From positions 1-64,000 of the forward strand of contig NZ_QJKD01000020.1 of assembly GCF_003201875.1 (NCBI RefSeq): DNA of 64,000 nucleotides. Reading direction: 5' to 3'. The notes under the pieces were generated by a model. It made no database searches, was not told the origin of the DNA, and was given only the letters and a program-made list of their open reading frames with translations. This DNA comes from Hungatella effluvii. Lineage in GTDB: Bacteria; Bacillota; Clostridia; Lachnospirales; Lachnospiraceae. Positions 44,767-53,178 of the stretch are shown here, one piece after another (the first letter of the stretch is position 1; each line of letters begins with the position of its first letter). Both the position numbers and the translations under genes were made by a program.

Positions 44767-45531
44767 ATGGATGAGATCATGCCTCATATCAGGCTGTCAA
44801 GGGAACAGGCCGCGGACTATGTGCTTTTGCCCGGAGATCCGCAGAGGCTGGACCGGATAGCGGAATGCCTTGAAGGAGTGAAAGAACTGGCTTATAACAG
44901 GGAATACCGGAGCCTGAGAGGACTCTACAAGGGCGTTTCGGTCATGGCGGTATCCACGGGGATTGGCGGAGCGTCCACCACCATAGCGGTGGAGGAACTG
45001 GCAAGAATCGGTGCGAAGTCGATGATACGGATCGGAAGCTGCGGCGCTTTAAAAAAGGGGATCCGGCTGGGGGACTTAATTCTGGTAAACGGCGCCGTGC
45101 GGGATGACGGTGCCTCGGTCACTTATGTGGACAGTATTTACCCGGCCATACCGGACACGGAACTGTTAGCGGCATGTATGGAGAGCGCAAAGGAGCTGGG
45201 GGCGAAGTCCCATGTGGGAATCGCCAGAAGTCATGACAGCTTCTATATCGACGACGAGGAGGCGGTCAGTACCTACTGGGGGGAGAGGGGCGTGCTCGGC
45301 TCCGATATGGAAACGGCGGCGCTGTTTGTCGTCGGAAGGCTGCGGGGCGTAAGGACGGCCTCGATCTTAAACACGGTCGTGGAATGGGAGGATTCTCTGG
45401 AGGATAACATTAACAGCTATACAGGCGGAGAGTCCGCCATGATGCAGGGGGAACGGATGGAGATTCTTACAGCGCTTGAAGCGTTTGTACGAATAGATAA
45501 AAACAAACAGGGAGGCAATTCGTATGAGTAA
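44767..45531 (+). CDS. Nucleoside phosphorylase, uridine-phosphorylase type
   Basis: The protein is 254 aa from ATG 44767, with AAGGGAG upstream (an in-frame ATG at 44740 lies before it). It has the PNP_UDP_1 fold: LLPGDPQRLDRIAE (phosphate loop), STGIGGASTTIAVEEL, RIGSCGAL, and SDMETAALFVV, which holds the ribose-binding Glu-Met-Glu-type motif. It splits nucleosides with phosphate to a base and ribose-1-phosphate. Because the operon ends with NiaR, nicotinamide riboside is a possible substrate besides uridine. Its stop overlaps the next start by eight bases. Confidence 0.9.
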   Translation: MDEIMPHIRLSREQAADYVLLPGDPQRLDRIAECLEGVKELAYNREYRSLRGLYKGVSVMAVSTGIGGASTTIAVEELARIGAKSMIRIGSCGALKKGIRLGDLILVNGAVRDDGASVTYVDSIYPAIPDTELLAACMESAKELGAKSHVGIARSHDSFYIDDEEAVSTYWGERGVLGSDMETAALFVVGRLRGVRTASILNTVVEWEDSLEDNINSYTGGESAMMQGERMEILTALEAFVRIDKNKQGGNSYE

Positions 45532-46126
45532 TATTTTTAAGACCAAATTGAATGCAGCATGTATCGTTCTGATTCCGGCCTGTATCGGGATCAACTATTT
45601 AGGGAAGCTGTTCGCGTCAGTTTTAAAGCTGCCGTTATGGCTGGATTCCATCGGAACCTGCATCGGCGCGGTGCTGGGAGGTCCGATCATCGGAGGAATC
45701 TGCGGTGCGGCGAACAACTTAATCTACGGCTTTACCACGGGTGATTCCATCACCCTGGTCTATGCGCTGACCAGTCTCGGTATTGGCGTTGCAGTCGGAA
45801 TCATGGCAAGACTCGGACGCATGAAGAAGTTTTCCGGCGCTGTTTTAACGGCATGTGTGGCCGGATTTGTAGCAGTTCTTATTTCCACACCGCTCAACAT
45901 CGTGTTCTGGGGCGGTACAACCGGTAACCTCTGGGGCGACGCAGTATTCGCATGGTCTCAGGCTTCCGGCCTTCCGGTAGCTCTGGGCTCCTTCCTGGAC
46001 GAAGTGATCGTCGATGTTCCGGATAAGCTGATTACACTGTTAATTGTGTTTGCCATCATCAAGGGACTGCCGAAGAAGCTGACCTCCCTCTATGAGATGG
46101 GCGATGAGGTGGAAAGCCTCGATTAA
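45524..46126 (+). CDS. ECF transporter substrate-binding (S) component
   Basis: The protein is 200 aa with six hydrophobic segments and GGAGG seven bases before the ATG. The sequence (LPLWLDSIGTCIGAVLGGPI; GGICGAANNLIYGFT) matches S components of the ECF type, which capture vitamins or related molecules and dock on the T and A subunits encoded next. The exact ligand cannot be read from the sequence. The phosphorylase upstream and NiaR downstream suggest a nucleoside, niacin or nicotinamide riboside. It is a dedicated (group I) system, because T and A genes are in the same operon. Confidence 0.85.
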   Translation: MSNIFKTKLNAACIVLIPACIGINYLGKLFASVLKLPLWLDSIGTCIGAVLGGPIIGGICGAANNLIYGFTTGDSITLVYALTSLGIGVAVGIMARLGRMKKFSGAVLTACVAGFVAVLISTPLNIVFWGGTTGNLWGDAVFAWSQASGLPVALGSFLDEVIVDVPDKLITLLIVFAIIKGLPKKLTSLYEMGDEVESLD

Positions 46127-46159
46127 TCATGAAATTTTAAATGAAGGATGGAGCGTTTT

Positions 46160-46933
46160 ATGAAAAGTATCAGCCTTTTTGTGGACAGAGATACGTATTT
46201 GACCAGGCTGCATCCCTTTGCCAAGATGCTTTACATCGTGGCGGCCATCAGTGTGCCCTTAATCACGGGCACACTGTGGATGTTCGGCGTGTTTATCGCA
46301 GTCAGCCTGGGACTGCTCATCAGCGGAAAAATCATTAAAAAGGTCTTTCCGCTGATCGCTTTTTCGTTTACCATCATCATCACGGTCTTCCTGATCCACG
46401 GCCTGTTCAACCGGGAGAATCAGAATGTCCTGGCGGCCTTAGGGCCGCTTAAGTTCTATAAGGAAGGGCTTCTCTACGCTTCCAGGATCGGGCTTAACAT
46501 CTTAAACATGCTTTTGGCATTCGCCATGTTTGTGCTGACCACAAAGCCGGCTACGCTGGTGGATGATTTAGAGCAGGCGGGATTTTCCCCGCGCTTTGGA
46601 TATATGATCAGCTCTGTCTTCCAGATCATCCCGCAGATGATGGGAACGATGAATACCATCATGGATGCACAGCGGAGCAGAGGGATGGAGACGGAAGGAA
46701 GCCTGTTCGTGCGGGCGAAGGCATTTATCCCGTTGATTTCACCGGTAGTGAGCAGTTCTCTCATCAATACCAGGGAGAGGGCCATCGCGCTGGAGGTGCG
46801 GGGCTTTGATTCGAAGACAAAGAAAACGTTTTTAAGCGATCATAAGATCAAGGGACGTGACCGGGCATTTATGGCTCTGATGGTCCTCCTGATCGCAGGT
46901 TCTATCGTATGGAGGGTGATAAGATGGCTCTGA
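46160..46933 (+). CDS. ecfT: ECF transporter T component
   Basis: The protein is 257 aa from ATG 46160, which has GGAG seven bases upstream; ATG 46148 in the same frame has no spaced site. It has four to six membrane helices in the N-terminal half and the cytoplasmic coupling helices after QRSRGMETEGSLFVRAKAF. The Ala-Arg-Gly-like signatures that contact the ATPases are seen as QRSRGM and EVRGFDS. It links the S component to the ATPases and transmits ATP-driven tilting. The next gene starts 10 bases inside its end. Confidence 0.88.
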   Translation: MKSISLFVDRDTYLTRLHPFAKMLYIVAAISVPLITGTLWMFGVFIAVSLGLLISGKIIKKVFPLIAFSFTIIITVFLIHGLFNRENQNVLAALGPLKFYKEGLLYASRIGLNILNMLLAFAMFVLTTKPATLVDDLEQAGFSPRFGYMISSVFQIIPQMMGTMNTIMDAQRSRGMETEGSLFVRAKAFIPLISPVVSSSLINTRERAIALEVRGFDSKTKKTFLSDHKIKGRDRAFMALMVLLIAGSIVWRVIRWL

Positions 46934-48687
46934 TTGAAGTGACAAATTTGAAATACCGTTACCCCCATACGGAAAAGCTGGCGCTGGACGGCCTTGATTT
47001 CCAGGTGGAAAAGGGCAGCTTTATCGGGATTGTCGGTGAAAACAAGGCTGGCAAGAGCACGCTCTGTCAGGCTCTCGTCGGCCTGGTCCCCACGATGTTC
47101 AAGGGGGCTTATGGCGGAAAGATCGTGATCGACGGGCAGGAAGCTGCCAAAACACCGGTGGCGCTGCTCTGTCAGAAGGTGGGACTGATCTTTCAGAATC
47201 CATTTAACCAGCTTTCCGGGGCGAAGGATACGGTATTTGGAGAAATTGCCTTCGGCCTGCAGAATTTAGGTGTGCCGCGGGAGGAGATCGTGCGCCGGGT
47301 GGAAGAGAATTTAAGGCTGCTCGACATCGAACAGTATCGCGACAGGAACCCCTTCGATTTATCGGGAGGACAAACGCAGAGAGTCGCTATTGCCAGTATT
47401 CTGGCCATGCAGCCAGAGATTATTGTGCTCGACGAACCGACCTCCCAGCTGGATCCCCAGGGAAGCGAGGAGGTGTTCCGGGTGGTGGATAAGCTGTCCA
47501 AAACCGGAATCACCATTATTATGGTGGAGCATAAGATGGAAAAACTGGCCTCCTACTGCGATAAAATCCTGCTTCTCCACGATGGGAAACAGATTGCGTA
47601 CGATACGCCGGAGAAGATATTCTCCAGAGATGATTTGGAAGAACTGGGCGTGGAAGCGCCTGTGTTTACAAGAGTCTGCCGGAAGCTTTCCGTGTGCAGA
47701 AAAGAGGAGGGAAAGCGCCTTTATCCGGTGACGATGGAGCAGACCATGGCTTTGCGGGATCTATTTCCGGCGGGGCTAAGCGGAAAGAGAATGGGAGCAG
47801 AAAGGCTGGGCGGTGAAGCGGAAAGGATGCCTCATGAGATGGAAAGCCAGCCAGCTGCCGCTGACGGACTGCCTGGGGAAATCTTCCGCATAAAAGACCT
47901 GTCGTTCCACTATCTGGAGCATGTTCCGGTTATGGAAGGCCTTACTATGAAGCTGGATGCGAGACCCACCGCGGTGATCGGCCAGAACGGTGCCGGAAAG
48001 ACGACGCTGGTCAAGCTGTTAAAGGGGCTGCTGAAGCCGGTTTCCGGTACGATCCTCTTTAGTAATGAGGATATATCGGAGCGAACGGTGGCACAGCTGG
48101 CCGGCAGTGTGGGGTATGTATTCCAGAATCCGGATGACCAGATCTTTAAAAACCGTGTGATGGACGAAGTCATGGTGGGCCCCCTTAATATCGGCATGAG
48201 CCGGGAGGCAGCGGAAAAGCGGGCAAGAGAAGCCCTTTCCATGGTAGGACTCTTAGATGCGGCGGAAGAAAATCCCTATGATCTGGATTTATCGGAGCGG
48301 AAGATGGTGGCAATCGCGTCTGTTGTGGCCATGGATACACAGGTTCTGATTCTGGATGAGCCGACCATTGCCCAGGATGCAAGAGGACGCGCAGTCATAG
48401 GATCGATTGTAAGAAAACTGAGTAATTCCGGAAAGTTTGTGCTGGCGATTCTTCATGATATGGATTTCGTGGCGGAGTATTTTGAGCGGGTCATCGTGAT
48501 GGCACATGGAAAGGTGCTGGCCGATGGACCGAAGGAGTCCGTATTTTATGAGGCAGATGCCCTGGCGGCTGCAAAGCTGGAACAGCCCCACACGGCGGCC
48601 CTCTGCCGGAAACTGGGGTATGAGGGGGCATTTATGACAGTGAATGATATAAACGACAGAAAAGATGGGACTGCGGAACAGGAGTGA
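46924..48687 (+). CDS. ECF transporter ATPase with two fused nucleotide-binding domains
   Basis: The protein is 587 aa from ATG 46924 (GGAGGG seven bases upstream). It joins EcfA1- and EcfA2-like domains in one chain. Domain 1 has Walker A GENKAGKST (38-46), signature LSGGQ (146-150) and LDEPTSQLDP. Domain 2 has Walker A GQNGAGKTT (about 353-361), a changed signature LSERK (456-460) instead of LSGGQ, and LDEPTIAQDA. The linker (about 260-315) is poorly conserved. In the dimer the altered signature would serve one of the two ATP sites, so the sites may be unequal. It powers uptake through the T and S subunits. Confidence 0.92.
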   Translation: MALIEVTNLKYRYPHTEKLALDGLDFQVEKGSFIGIVGENKAGKSTLCQALVGLVPTMFKGAYGGKIVIDGQEAAKTPVALLCQKVGLIFQNPFNQLSGAKDTVFGEIAFGLQNLGVPREEIVRRVEENLRLLDIEQYRDRNPFDLSGGQTQRVAIASILAMQPEIIVLDEPTSQLDPQGSEEVFRVVDKLSKTGITIIMVEHKMEKLASYCDKILLLHDGKQIAYDTPEKIFSRDDLEELGVEAPVFTRVCRKLSVCRKEEGKRLYPVTMEQTMALRDLFPAGLSGKRMGAERLGGEAERMPHEMESQPAAADGLPGEIFRIKDLSFHYLEHVPVMEGLTMKLDARPTAVIGQNGAGKTTLVKLLKGLLKPVSGTILFSNEDISERTVAQLAGSVGYVFQNPDDQIFKNRVMDEVMVGPLNIGMSREAAEKRAREALSMVGLLDAAEENPYDLDLSERKMVAIASVVAMDTQVLILDEPTIAQDARGRAVIGSIVRKLSNSGKFVLAILHDMDFVAEYFERVIVMAHGKVLADGPKESVFYEADALAAAKLEQPHTAALCRKLGYEGAFMTVNDINDRKDGTAEQE

Positions 48688-49214
48688 TGGATCGAGTGGA
48701 CGGAGATAAGAGAAGACAGCAGATCATGGAGATACTGAATCAGGAGACGTCTCCTGTGTCCGGAGCGGAGCTGGCGAAGCGGGCGGGAGTGAGCCGTCAG
48801 GTCGTGGTTCAGGATATCGCCCTTCTGCGGGCCGAGAATAAGGAGATCATGTCCACAAATAAGGGCTATGTTCTCTATAAACCCCAGCAGGGGGCGGGGA
48901 AGGCGCGCGTCCGTGTCTTCCGGGTGAATCACGACACGGAGCACATGCTGGACGAGCTTCAGACGATCGTGGATTACGGAGGAAGAATTCTGGACGTATC
49001 CATTGAACACGCACTTTACGGCCAGATCAGCGTGGATTTAATTATCAACAACCGGCTGGATGCGCTGGAATTCGTGAATCAGATGGCGATGAGCAGGGAT
49101 CAGCCGTTAAAGGCCCTGACCGGCGGCTGCCATTACCACACGGTGGCCGCGGATTCGGAAAAGAATCTGGATATGATAGAGATGGATCTCCAAAGAAAGG
49201 GATATCTGGTCTAG
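48687..49214 (+). CDS. niaR: NiaR-type NAD-biosynthesis repressor (HTH plus 3H domain)
   Basis: The protein is 175 aa; the ATG shares a base with the ATPase stop codon (TGATG), and GTG 48684 is also possible. Residues about 5-60 are an HTH_11 domain (SGAELAKRAGVSRQVVVQDI). Residues about 75-170 are the 3H domain, with its three histidine sites in NHDTEHMLDE, VSIEHALYGQ and GGCHYHTV, which bind metal and nicotinic acid. NiaR represses NAD synthesis and niacin uptake genes when nicotinate is present. Being last in this operon, it probably controls its own expression together with the transporter through 44598-44633. Confidence 0.9.
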   Translation: MDRVDGDKRRQQIMEILNQETSPVSGAELAKRAGVSRQVVVQDIALLRAENKEIMSTNKGYVLYKPQQGAGKARVRVFRVNHDTEHMLDELQTIVDYGGRILDVSIEHALYGQISVDLIINNRLDALEFVNQMAMSRDQPLKALTGGCHYHTVAADSEKNLDMIEMDLQRKGYLV

Positions 49215-49231
49215 ACCGGATATCCCTTTTT
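49196..49231. terminator. Terminator spanning the niaR stop codon
   Basis: AAAGGGATATC pairs with GATATCCCTTT, with an inner GGTC/GACC pair, then a T-run. It ends the operon and can serve the convergent gene. Confidence 0.8.
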
Positions 49232-49254
49232 GACGGCTGGCGGCAGCCTTCAGG

Positions 49255-49752
49255 CTATTCGCTGCAGAATACAATGATCTTTTCCGGCGTGGTCATGGCC
49301 GGGATACTGCGCGTGGTGGTACTGTAGAGTACCAACAGGTAGTGATTCGCCGGTGTGCCGTAGTAGATCTGTCCGTTGGCCATAAGTACTTCGGTCCCGC
49401 CCTTTTCCGACAGGTTTAATTTGAGAGTCGCATCTGAATTAACCAGATTTTCGTCAAAATAGTCGAAGGCGGCGAAGAGACCGTCATCCGTCTCTGCAAT
49501 CAGAACTGCGTGATAGCGGGGCGGATAGATAAGAGGTGTGGGAACCGAATTGTCGTAGAACGCGACAATGGGGTCTCCGGGCTTTAACGTCTCCTGGCCT
49601 TCCACATAGGTGAGGGGGGTGACAGTAAAGGTAACAGGGCCGATATCCTGCGTCATGACGAAAAATAAAAGAGTGCAGTCCTGCGTGCTGTCTGCTGCCT
49701 GCATGGGGGTGATGGAGGTGATGGTTCCATAAACCGGTGTAAACTGTGCCAT
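49255..49752 (-). CDS. Conserved hypothetical protein, beta-rich
   Basis: The protein is 165 aa from ATG 49752, with AAGGA seven bases upstream; the ATG at 49770 has no site. There is no signal peptide or membrane helix. The chain is rich in Thr, Val and Tyr with many predicted strands (FTPVYGTITSITPMQAAD; VTFTVTPLTYVEGQETLKPG; DPIVAFYDNS). The PGDPIVAFYD segment looks like an OB or soluble barrel fold. I recall similar unnamed proteins in clostridia but no function. It converges on niaR and is transcribed alone. Confidence 0.7.
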   Translation of the reverse strand: MAQFTPVYGTITSITPMQAADSTQDCTLLFFVMTQDIGPVTFTVTPLTYVEGQETLKPGDPIVAFYDNSVPTPLIYPPRYHAVLIAETDDGLFAAFDYFDENLVNSDATLKLNLSEKGGTEVLMANGQIYYGTPANHYLLVLYSTTTRSIPAMTTPEKIIVFCSE

Positions 49753-49917
49753 GTGATATTCCTTATGCATACACTTTTCTTTTTATAATATGAAATGGGA
49801 CGGCAATGCGTGAAACGGAATAAATATGAAAAAATTTTAGGTTACAAAAATATTTAGAAAAATGCTAAAAATGGCGAAATGTGACTAAAATTTTGTCAGA
49901 TATCGAATAAATTACAA

Positions 49918-49946
49918 TGGACAGGTTGTGATAGGTTTAGTATAAT
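49918..49946 (+). promoter_or_regulatory. Promoter of the DegV-ICMT-GH3-HD-GYP operon
   Basis: TGGACA (49918-49923), 17 bases, TATAAT (49941-49946). The first start codon is 76 bases downstream. No further promoter is apparent between the four overlapping genes. Confidence 0.65.
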
Positions 49947-50022
49947 GGAAGTGTCGCGTAAATATTTTCAGTCTTTTTGTGAGATGCGTGACAGCTGTAT
50001 ACGGATGAGAGGAGAATCAGAC

Positions 50023-50943
50023 ATGGAAAACAGCAGGTTTGCAGTGATCAGTGACAGCTCCTGTGATTTACCCGATGAGCTGACTGCAGCGAAGGAGATC
50101 ACGGTGGTGCCGTTCTATGTTTCTTTTGACGGAGAAACCTATAAAAAAGAGGGAACGGAAATCGGCATTCGCGAATTTTACCGGGAGATGGTGGAACAGC
50201 CCGGTGTATATCCCAAATCTTCCATGCCGTCGATTCAGGATTATGTCGACGTATTTCAGCCGTTTGCACAGGCGCGTATTCCTGTTCTGTGTATCTGCAT
50301 CACGACGAAATTCAGCGGTTCCATGCAGTCCGCGCTGAATGCAAAGGAAATGGTGCTGAGCCAGTATGAGGATGCGCAGATTGAAGTGATAGACGCAACC
50401 GTGAACACCGTACTTCAGGGACTGTTTGTGCTGGAGGCCGTCTCGATGAGAGAGGAAGGGATGACCCTTACGGAGGCTGCTGCGGCACTCGACGAGATCA
50501 AGGAGAGCGGCCGGATTTTCTTTACGATCGGAAGCATGGATTATCTGCAGCACGGCGGAAGAATCGGGAAAGTGGCCGGAGCCGCGGCTTCTGTGCTGGG
50601 GATCAGGCCCATCATTACCCTGAAGCAGGGAGAGATATTTCCAAGCGGAATATCGAGGAGCAGGAGAAAATCGATCGATAAGGTGATCGCTCTTTTGCTC
50701 GATTATTTGAAGGAAAACGGGCGGCCCATGAGCAGCTACCGGTTTACCATAGGCTTTGGCTATGACCGTGACGAGGCGGTTTTATTTAAGGAACAGGTGC
50801 TTGCAGCGCTCAGAACCGGGGGGTATGAGATGGAAGATGCCTGGATCAACCAGATTGGTGCGACGATTGCCGTTCACACGGGGCCGTATCCGCTGGGAAT
50901 CGGAATTATCAGACGTCATAAAAAAGAAAGGCAGGGAGAATGA
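50023..50943 (+). CDS. DegV-family fatty-acid-binding protein (FakB-like)
   Basis: The protein is 306 aa from ATG 50023 (AGAGGAG upstream); an in-frame ATG at 49945 overlaps the -10 box. The DegV fold is plain: VISDSSCDLPDEL at the start, KSSMPSIQDYVDVFQ, TKFSGSMQSALNAKE, and a late HTGPYPLGIGI. Proteins of this family bind a long-chain fatty acid and, as FakB, present it to the FakA kinase for phosphorylation. No FakA is here. It begins a four-gene overlapping operon (ATGA overlap with the next gene), which links a fatty acid carrier with a membrane methyltransferase and an acyl-activating enzyme. Confidence 0.93.
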   Translation: MENSRFAVISDSSCDLPDELTAAKEITVVPFYVSFDGETYKKEGTEIGIREFYREMVEQPGVYPKSSMPSIQDYVDVFQPFAQARIPVLCICITTKFSGSMQSALNAKEMVLSQYEDAQIEVIDATVNTVLQGLFVLEAVSMREEGMTLTEAAAALDEIKESGRIFFTIGSMDYLQHGGRIGKVAGAAASVLGIRPIITLKQGEIFPSGISRSRRKSIDKVIALLLDYLKENGRPMSSYRFTIGFGYDRDEAVLFKEQVLAALRTGGYEMEDAWINQIGATIAVHTGPYPLGIGIIRRHKKERQGE

Positions 50944-51530
50944 GTTATCTTGCAGCAGGCGTGATTGCTTTTGGTATGTTTTTACTCTATGATCTGAACA
51001 GCTTTACCTGGAAAAACCGCATTCTGCACACCTTTTTCCTGATCGGGAACGTGATTCTGCTGGCGTCTACGGCCGCCTGTTTCGTCACGCTGATCCGGGC
51101 GTACGGCGCGCCGGTCTGGAGAATTGTGATTTTTGGTGCGCTGGCCGTAAGCCAGGCAGCACTGCTGATCTACACACTGTTTTTTGCATTGCCGTTTGAG
51201 AAAACGTATACCAGGCTGGAAGAAAACCCGCCAGTGTACACAGAGGGCGTTTATTCCCTCTGCAGACACCCGGGGGTGGTGTGGTTTTTCTTTCTGTATC
51301 TCTTTCTTGCCCTTTTAACCGGGCAGAGACTGATGATGGCTGTGTGTATCTGTTACAGTGGGCTCAATGTTTTGTATGTCTGGTTTCAGGACCGGGTTAC
51401 ATTTAAGAAGACGCTTTCAGGCTATGAGGCGTATCAGAGGGAAACGCCATTTCTGATACCCAGCGGAAAGAGTATCCGCAAATGTGCCGGGTACTTCCGG
51501 ACAATGGAGGAGGACGGGGATGAAATTTGA
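50940..51530 (+). CDS. Membrane methyltransferase-like protein, ICMT/PEMT type
   Basis: The protein is 196 aa with five or six membrane helices. Its start overlaps the degV stop by four bases. The C-terminal part has GVYSLCRHPGVVWFFFLY and later YEAYQRETPFLIP, which match the RHP and Y-x-x-TP-x-LIP elements of isoprenylcysteine carboxyl methyltransferase and phospholipid methyltransferase families; these bind S-adenosylmethionine at the membrane face. It probably methylates a lipid or lipidated acid. The key Glu and His residues of characterised enzymes cannot all be checked by eye, so activity is unproven. Confidence 0.72.
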   Translation: MSYLAAGVIAFGMFLLYDLNSFTWKNRILHTFFLIGNVILLASTAACFVTLIRAYGAPVWRIVIFGALAVSQAALLIYTLFFALPFEKTYTRLEENPPVYTEGVYSLCRHPGVVWFFFLYLFLALLTGQRLMMAVCICYSGLNVLYVWFQDRVTFKKTLSGYEAYQRETPFLIPSGKSIRKCAGYFRTMEEDGDEI

Positions 51531-53178
51531 AGAAAAACTGAAGGAGCGTAAGGATTGGGAACTCTGGAAGGAATACTGCGGTTTTCTGGATTTAACCATA
51601 GATGAGTTTATGGCGATTCAGAACCGACTTATGCTGGAACAGATTCGTAAATGGAGGACCAGCGGGATCGGTAAGACGATTTTGAAGGGCCGGAATCCGG
51701 AGACGATCGAAGAGTTCCGGAAAATGGTGCCATTAACCTCTTATGAAGACTATGCAGACAGCCTGTCCTTAAAGGACAAATCCATACTTCCGGACGATCC
51801 TGTGGTCTGGATTCAGACGACATGGGAGGGTGGAAGGCATACGATTAAGCTGGCGCCCTATACGCGGAGCATGCTGGAGACGTACCAGAATAACATGCTT
51901 GGCTGCCTGATGCTGTCCACCAGCAGCGGGCGGGGAGACTTCGATGTCAATCCGAAGGATACCATTCTCTACGCGCTTGCACCACTTCCCTATGCGACGG
52001 GAATCTTCCCTCTGCTTCTCAACGATGCGATCAGCATCGAATTTCTTCCACCGGTCAAGGAAGCCCAGAAGATGTCGTTCAGCGAACGGAATAAAAAGGG
52101 CTTTAAAATGGGCTTAAAGAAAGGGATTGACTTCTTCTTTGGCGTCGGAAGCGTCACGTATTACGTCAGTCTCAGCATCGCGTCTCTCGGTTCCGGACAT
52201 AAAAGCGGAAGCGGTTCGGGAGGCGGAGACGGAAAAAAGAAGATTTCCATCAGTCCGGCTATGGTGGTCCGGCTGCTTAAGGCGAAGCATCTGTGCAGGA
52301 AAGAGGGGAGAGACTTACTTCCAAAGGATTTGTTCCGTCTGAAGGGCTTTATGTGCGCCGGAACGGACAACCGACTCTACCGCGACGATTTGGAGAAGCT
52401 GTGGGGCGTGCGCCCCATGGAGATATTTGCCGGAACGGAGCCGACGTGTATCGGAACGGAGATTTGGAGCCGGGATGGCATGTACTTTTTCCCGGATGCC
52501 TGCTTTTATGAGTTTATCCCGGAAAAGGAGATGGAGCGGAGTCTGGCGGATTCATCTTATGAACCGCGCACCTGCCTCATGAATGAGGTGGAGGAGGGCG
52601 AGAAGTACGAACTTGTGATCTCGGTGCTGAAAGGCGGCGTCTTCATGCGTTACCGTGTGGGGGATGTCTATCGCTGTATCGCCCTGGAAAATGAGCGGGA
52701 TCAGGTCCGATTCCCCAGATTCGAATACATAGACCGGATTCCAACGGTGATCGATATTGCCGGATTTACGAGAATCACGGAGAATTCCATCGGCCGCGTC
52801 ATCGGCCTGTCCGGACTGAAGGTGAAGGACTGGGCGGCGGCCAAGGAGATTACGGAGAATAAGCGGCCATATCTGCACATGTATGTGGAGATGGAGCCGG
52901 AGTGCCTGTTTTCATCTGCTGTAACCGTCAACATATTAAAGGAGCACATGGGAGTCTATTTCAAATACGTCGACGAGGACTATAAGGACTTGAAGAAGAT
53001 ACTTGGAATCGACCCTCTGGAGATCACGATTCTGCGGTGCGGTACGTTTGATACGTATTACCGCGGGGGTAAGGAGAAGATGCGGCGGATCAATCCCACC
53101 CAGTATGAGATCGGAGAACTTTTAAAGAGTCAGGAACTGGTTTCCGCTTTTGGAAGGAGGCCTGAGAGAAGTGTATAA
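51520..53178 (+). CDS. GH3-family acyl-acid-amido synthetase
   Basis: The protein is 552 aa from ATG 51520, which lies inside the end of the preceding gene (11-base overlap) behind GGAGGAGGACGGGG. It is recognised as a member of the GH3 group of adenylating enzymes: LMLSTSSGRGDFDVNPKD resembles the ATP loop, FAGTEPTCIGTEIW the core, and VFMRYRVGDVYRCI with FEYIDR the conserved RxGD and hinge region. Plant relatives adenylate an acid and join it to an amino acid. An unusual Gly/Ser-rich insert (HKSGSGSGGGDGKKK) lies near residue 235. The operon suggests a fatty acid substrate delivered by DegV. Confidence 0.8.
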   Translation: MKFEEKLKERKDWELWKEYCGFLDLTIDEFMAIQNRLMLEQIRKWRTSGIGKTILKGRNPETIEEFRKMVPLTSYEDYADSLSLKDKSILPDDPVVWIQTTWEGGRHTIKLAPYTRSMLETYQNNMLGCLMLSTSSGRGDFDVNPKDTILYALAPLPYATGIFPLLLNDAISIEFLPPVKEAQKMSFSERNKKGFKMGLKKGIDFFFGVGSVTYYVSLSIASLGSGHKSGSGSGGGDGKKKISISPAMVVRLLKAKHLCRKEGRDLLPKDLFRLKGFMCAGTDNRLYRDDLEKLWGVRPMEIFAGTEPTCIGTEIWSRDGMYFFPDACFYEFIPEKEMERSLADSSYEPRTCLMNEVEEGEKYELVISVLKGGVFMRYRVGDVYRCIALENERDQVRFPRFEYIDRIPTVIDIAGFTRITENSIGRVIGLSGLKVKDWAAAKEITENKRPYLHMYVEMEPECLFSSAVTVNILKEHMGVYFKYVDEDYKDLKKILGIDPLEITILRCGTFDTYYRGGKEKMRRINPTQYEIGELLKSQELVSAFGRRPERSV

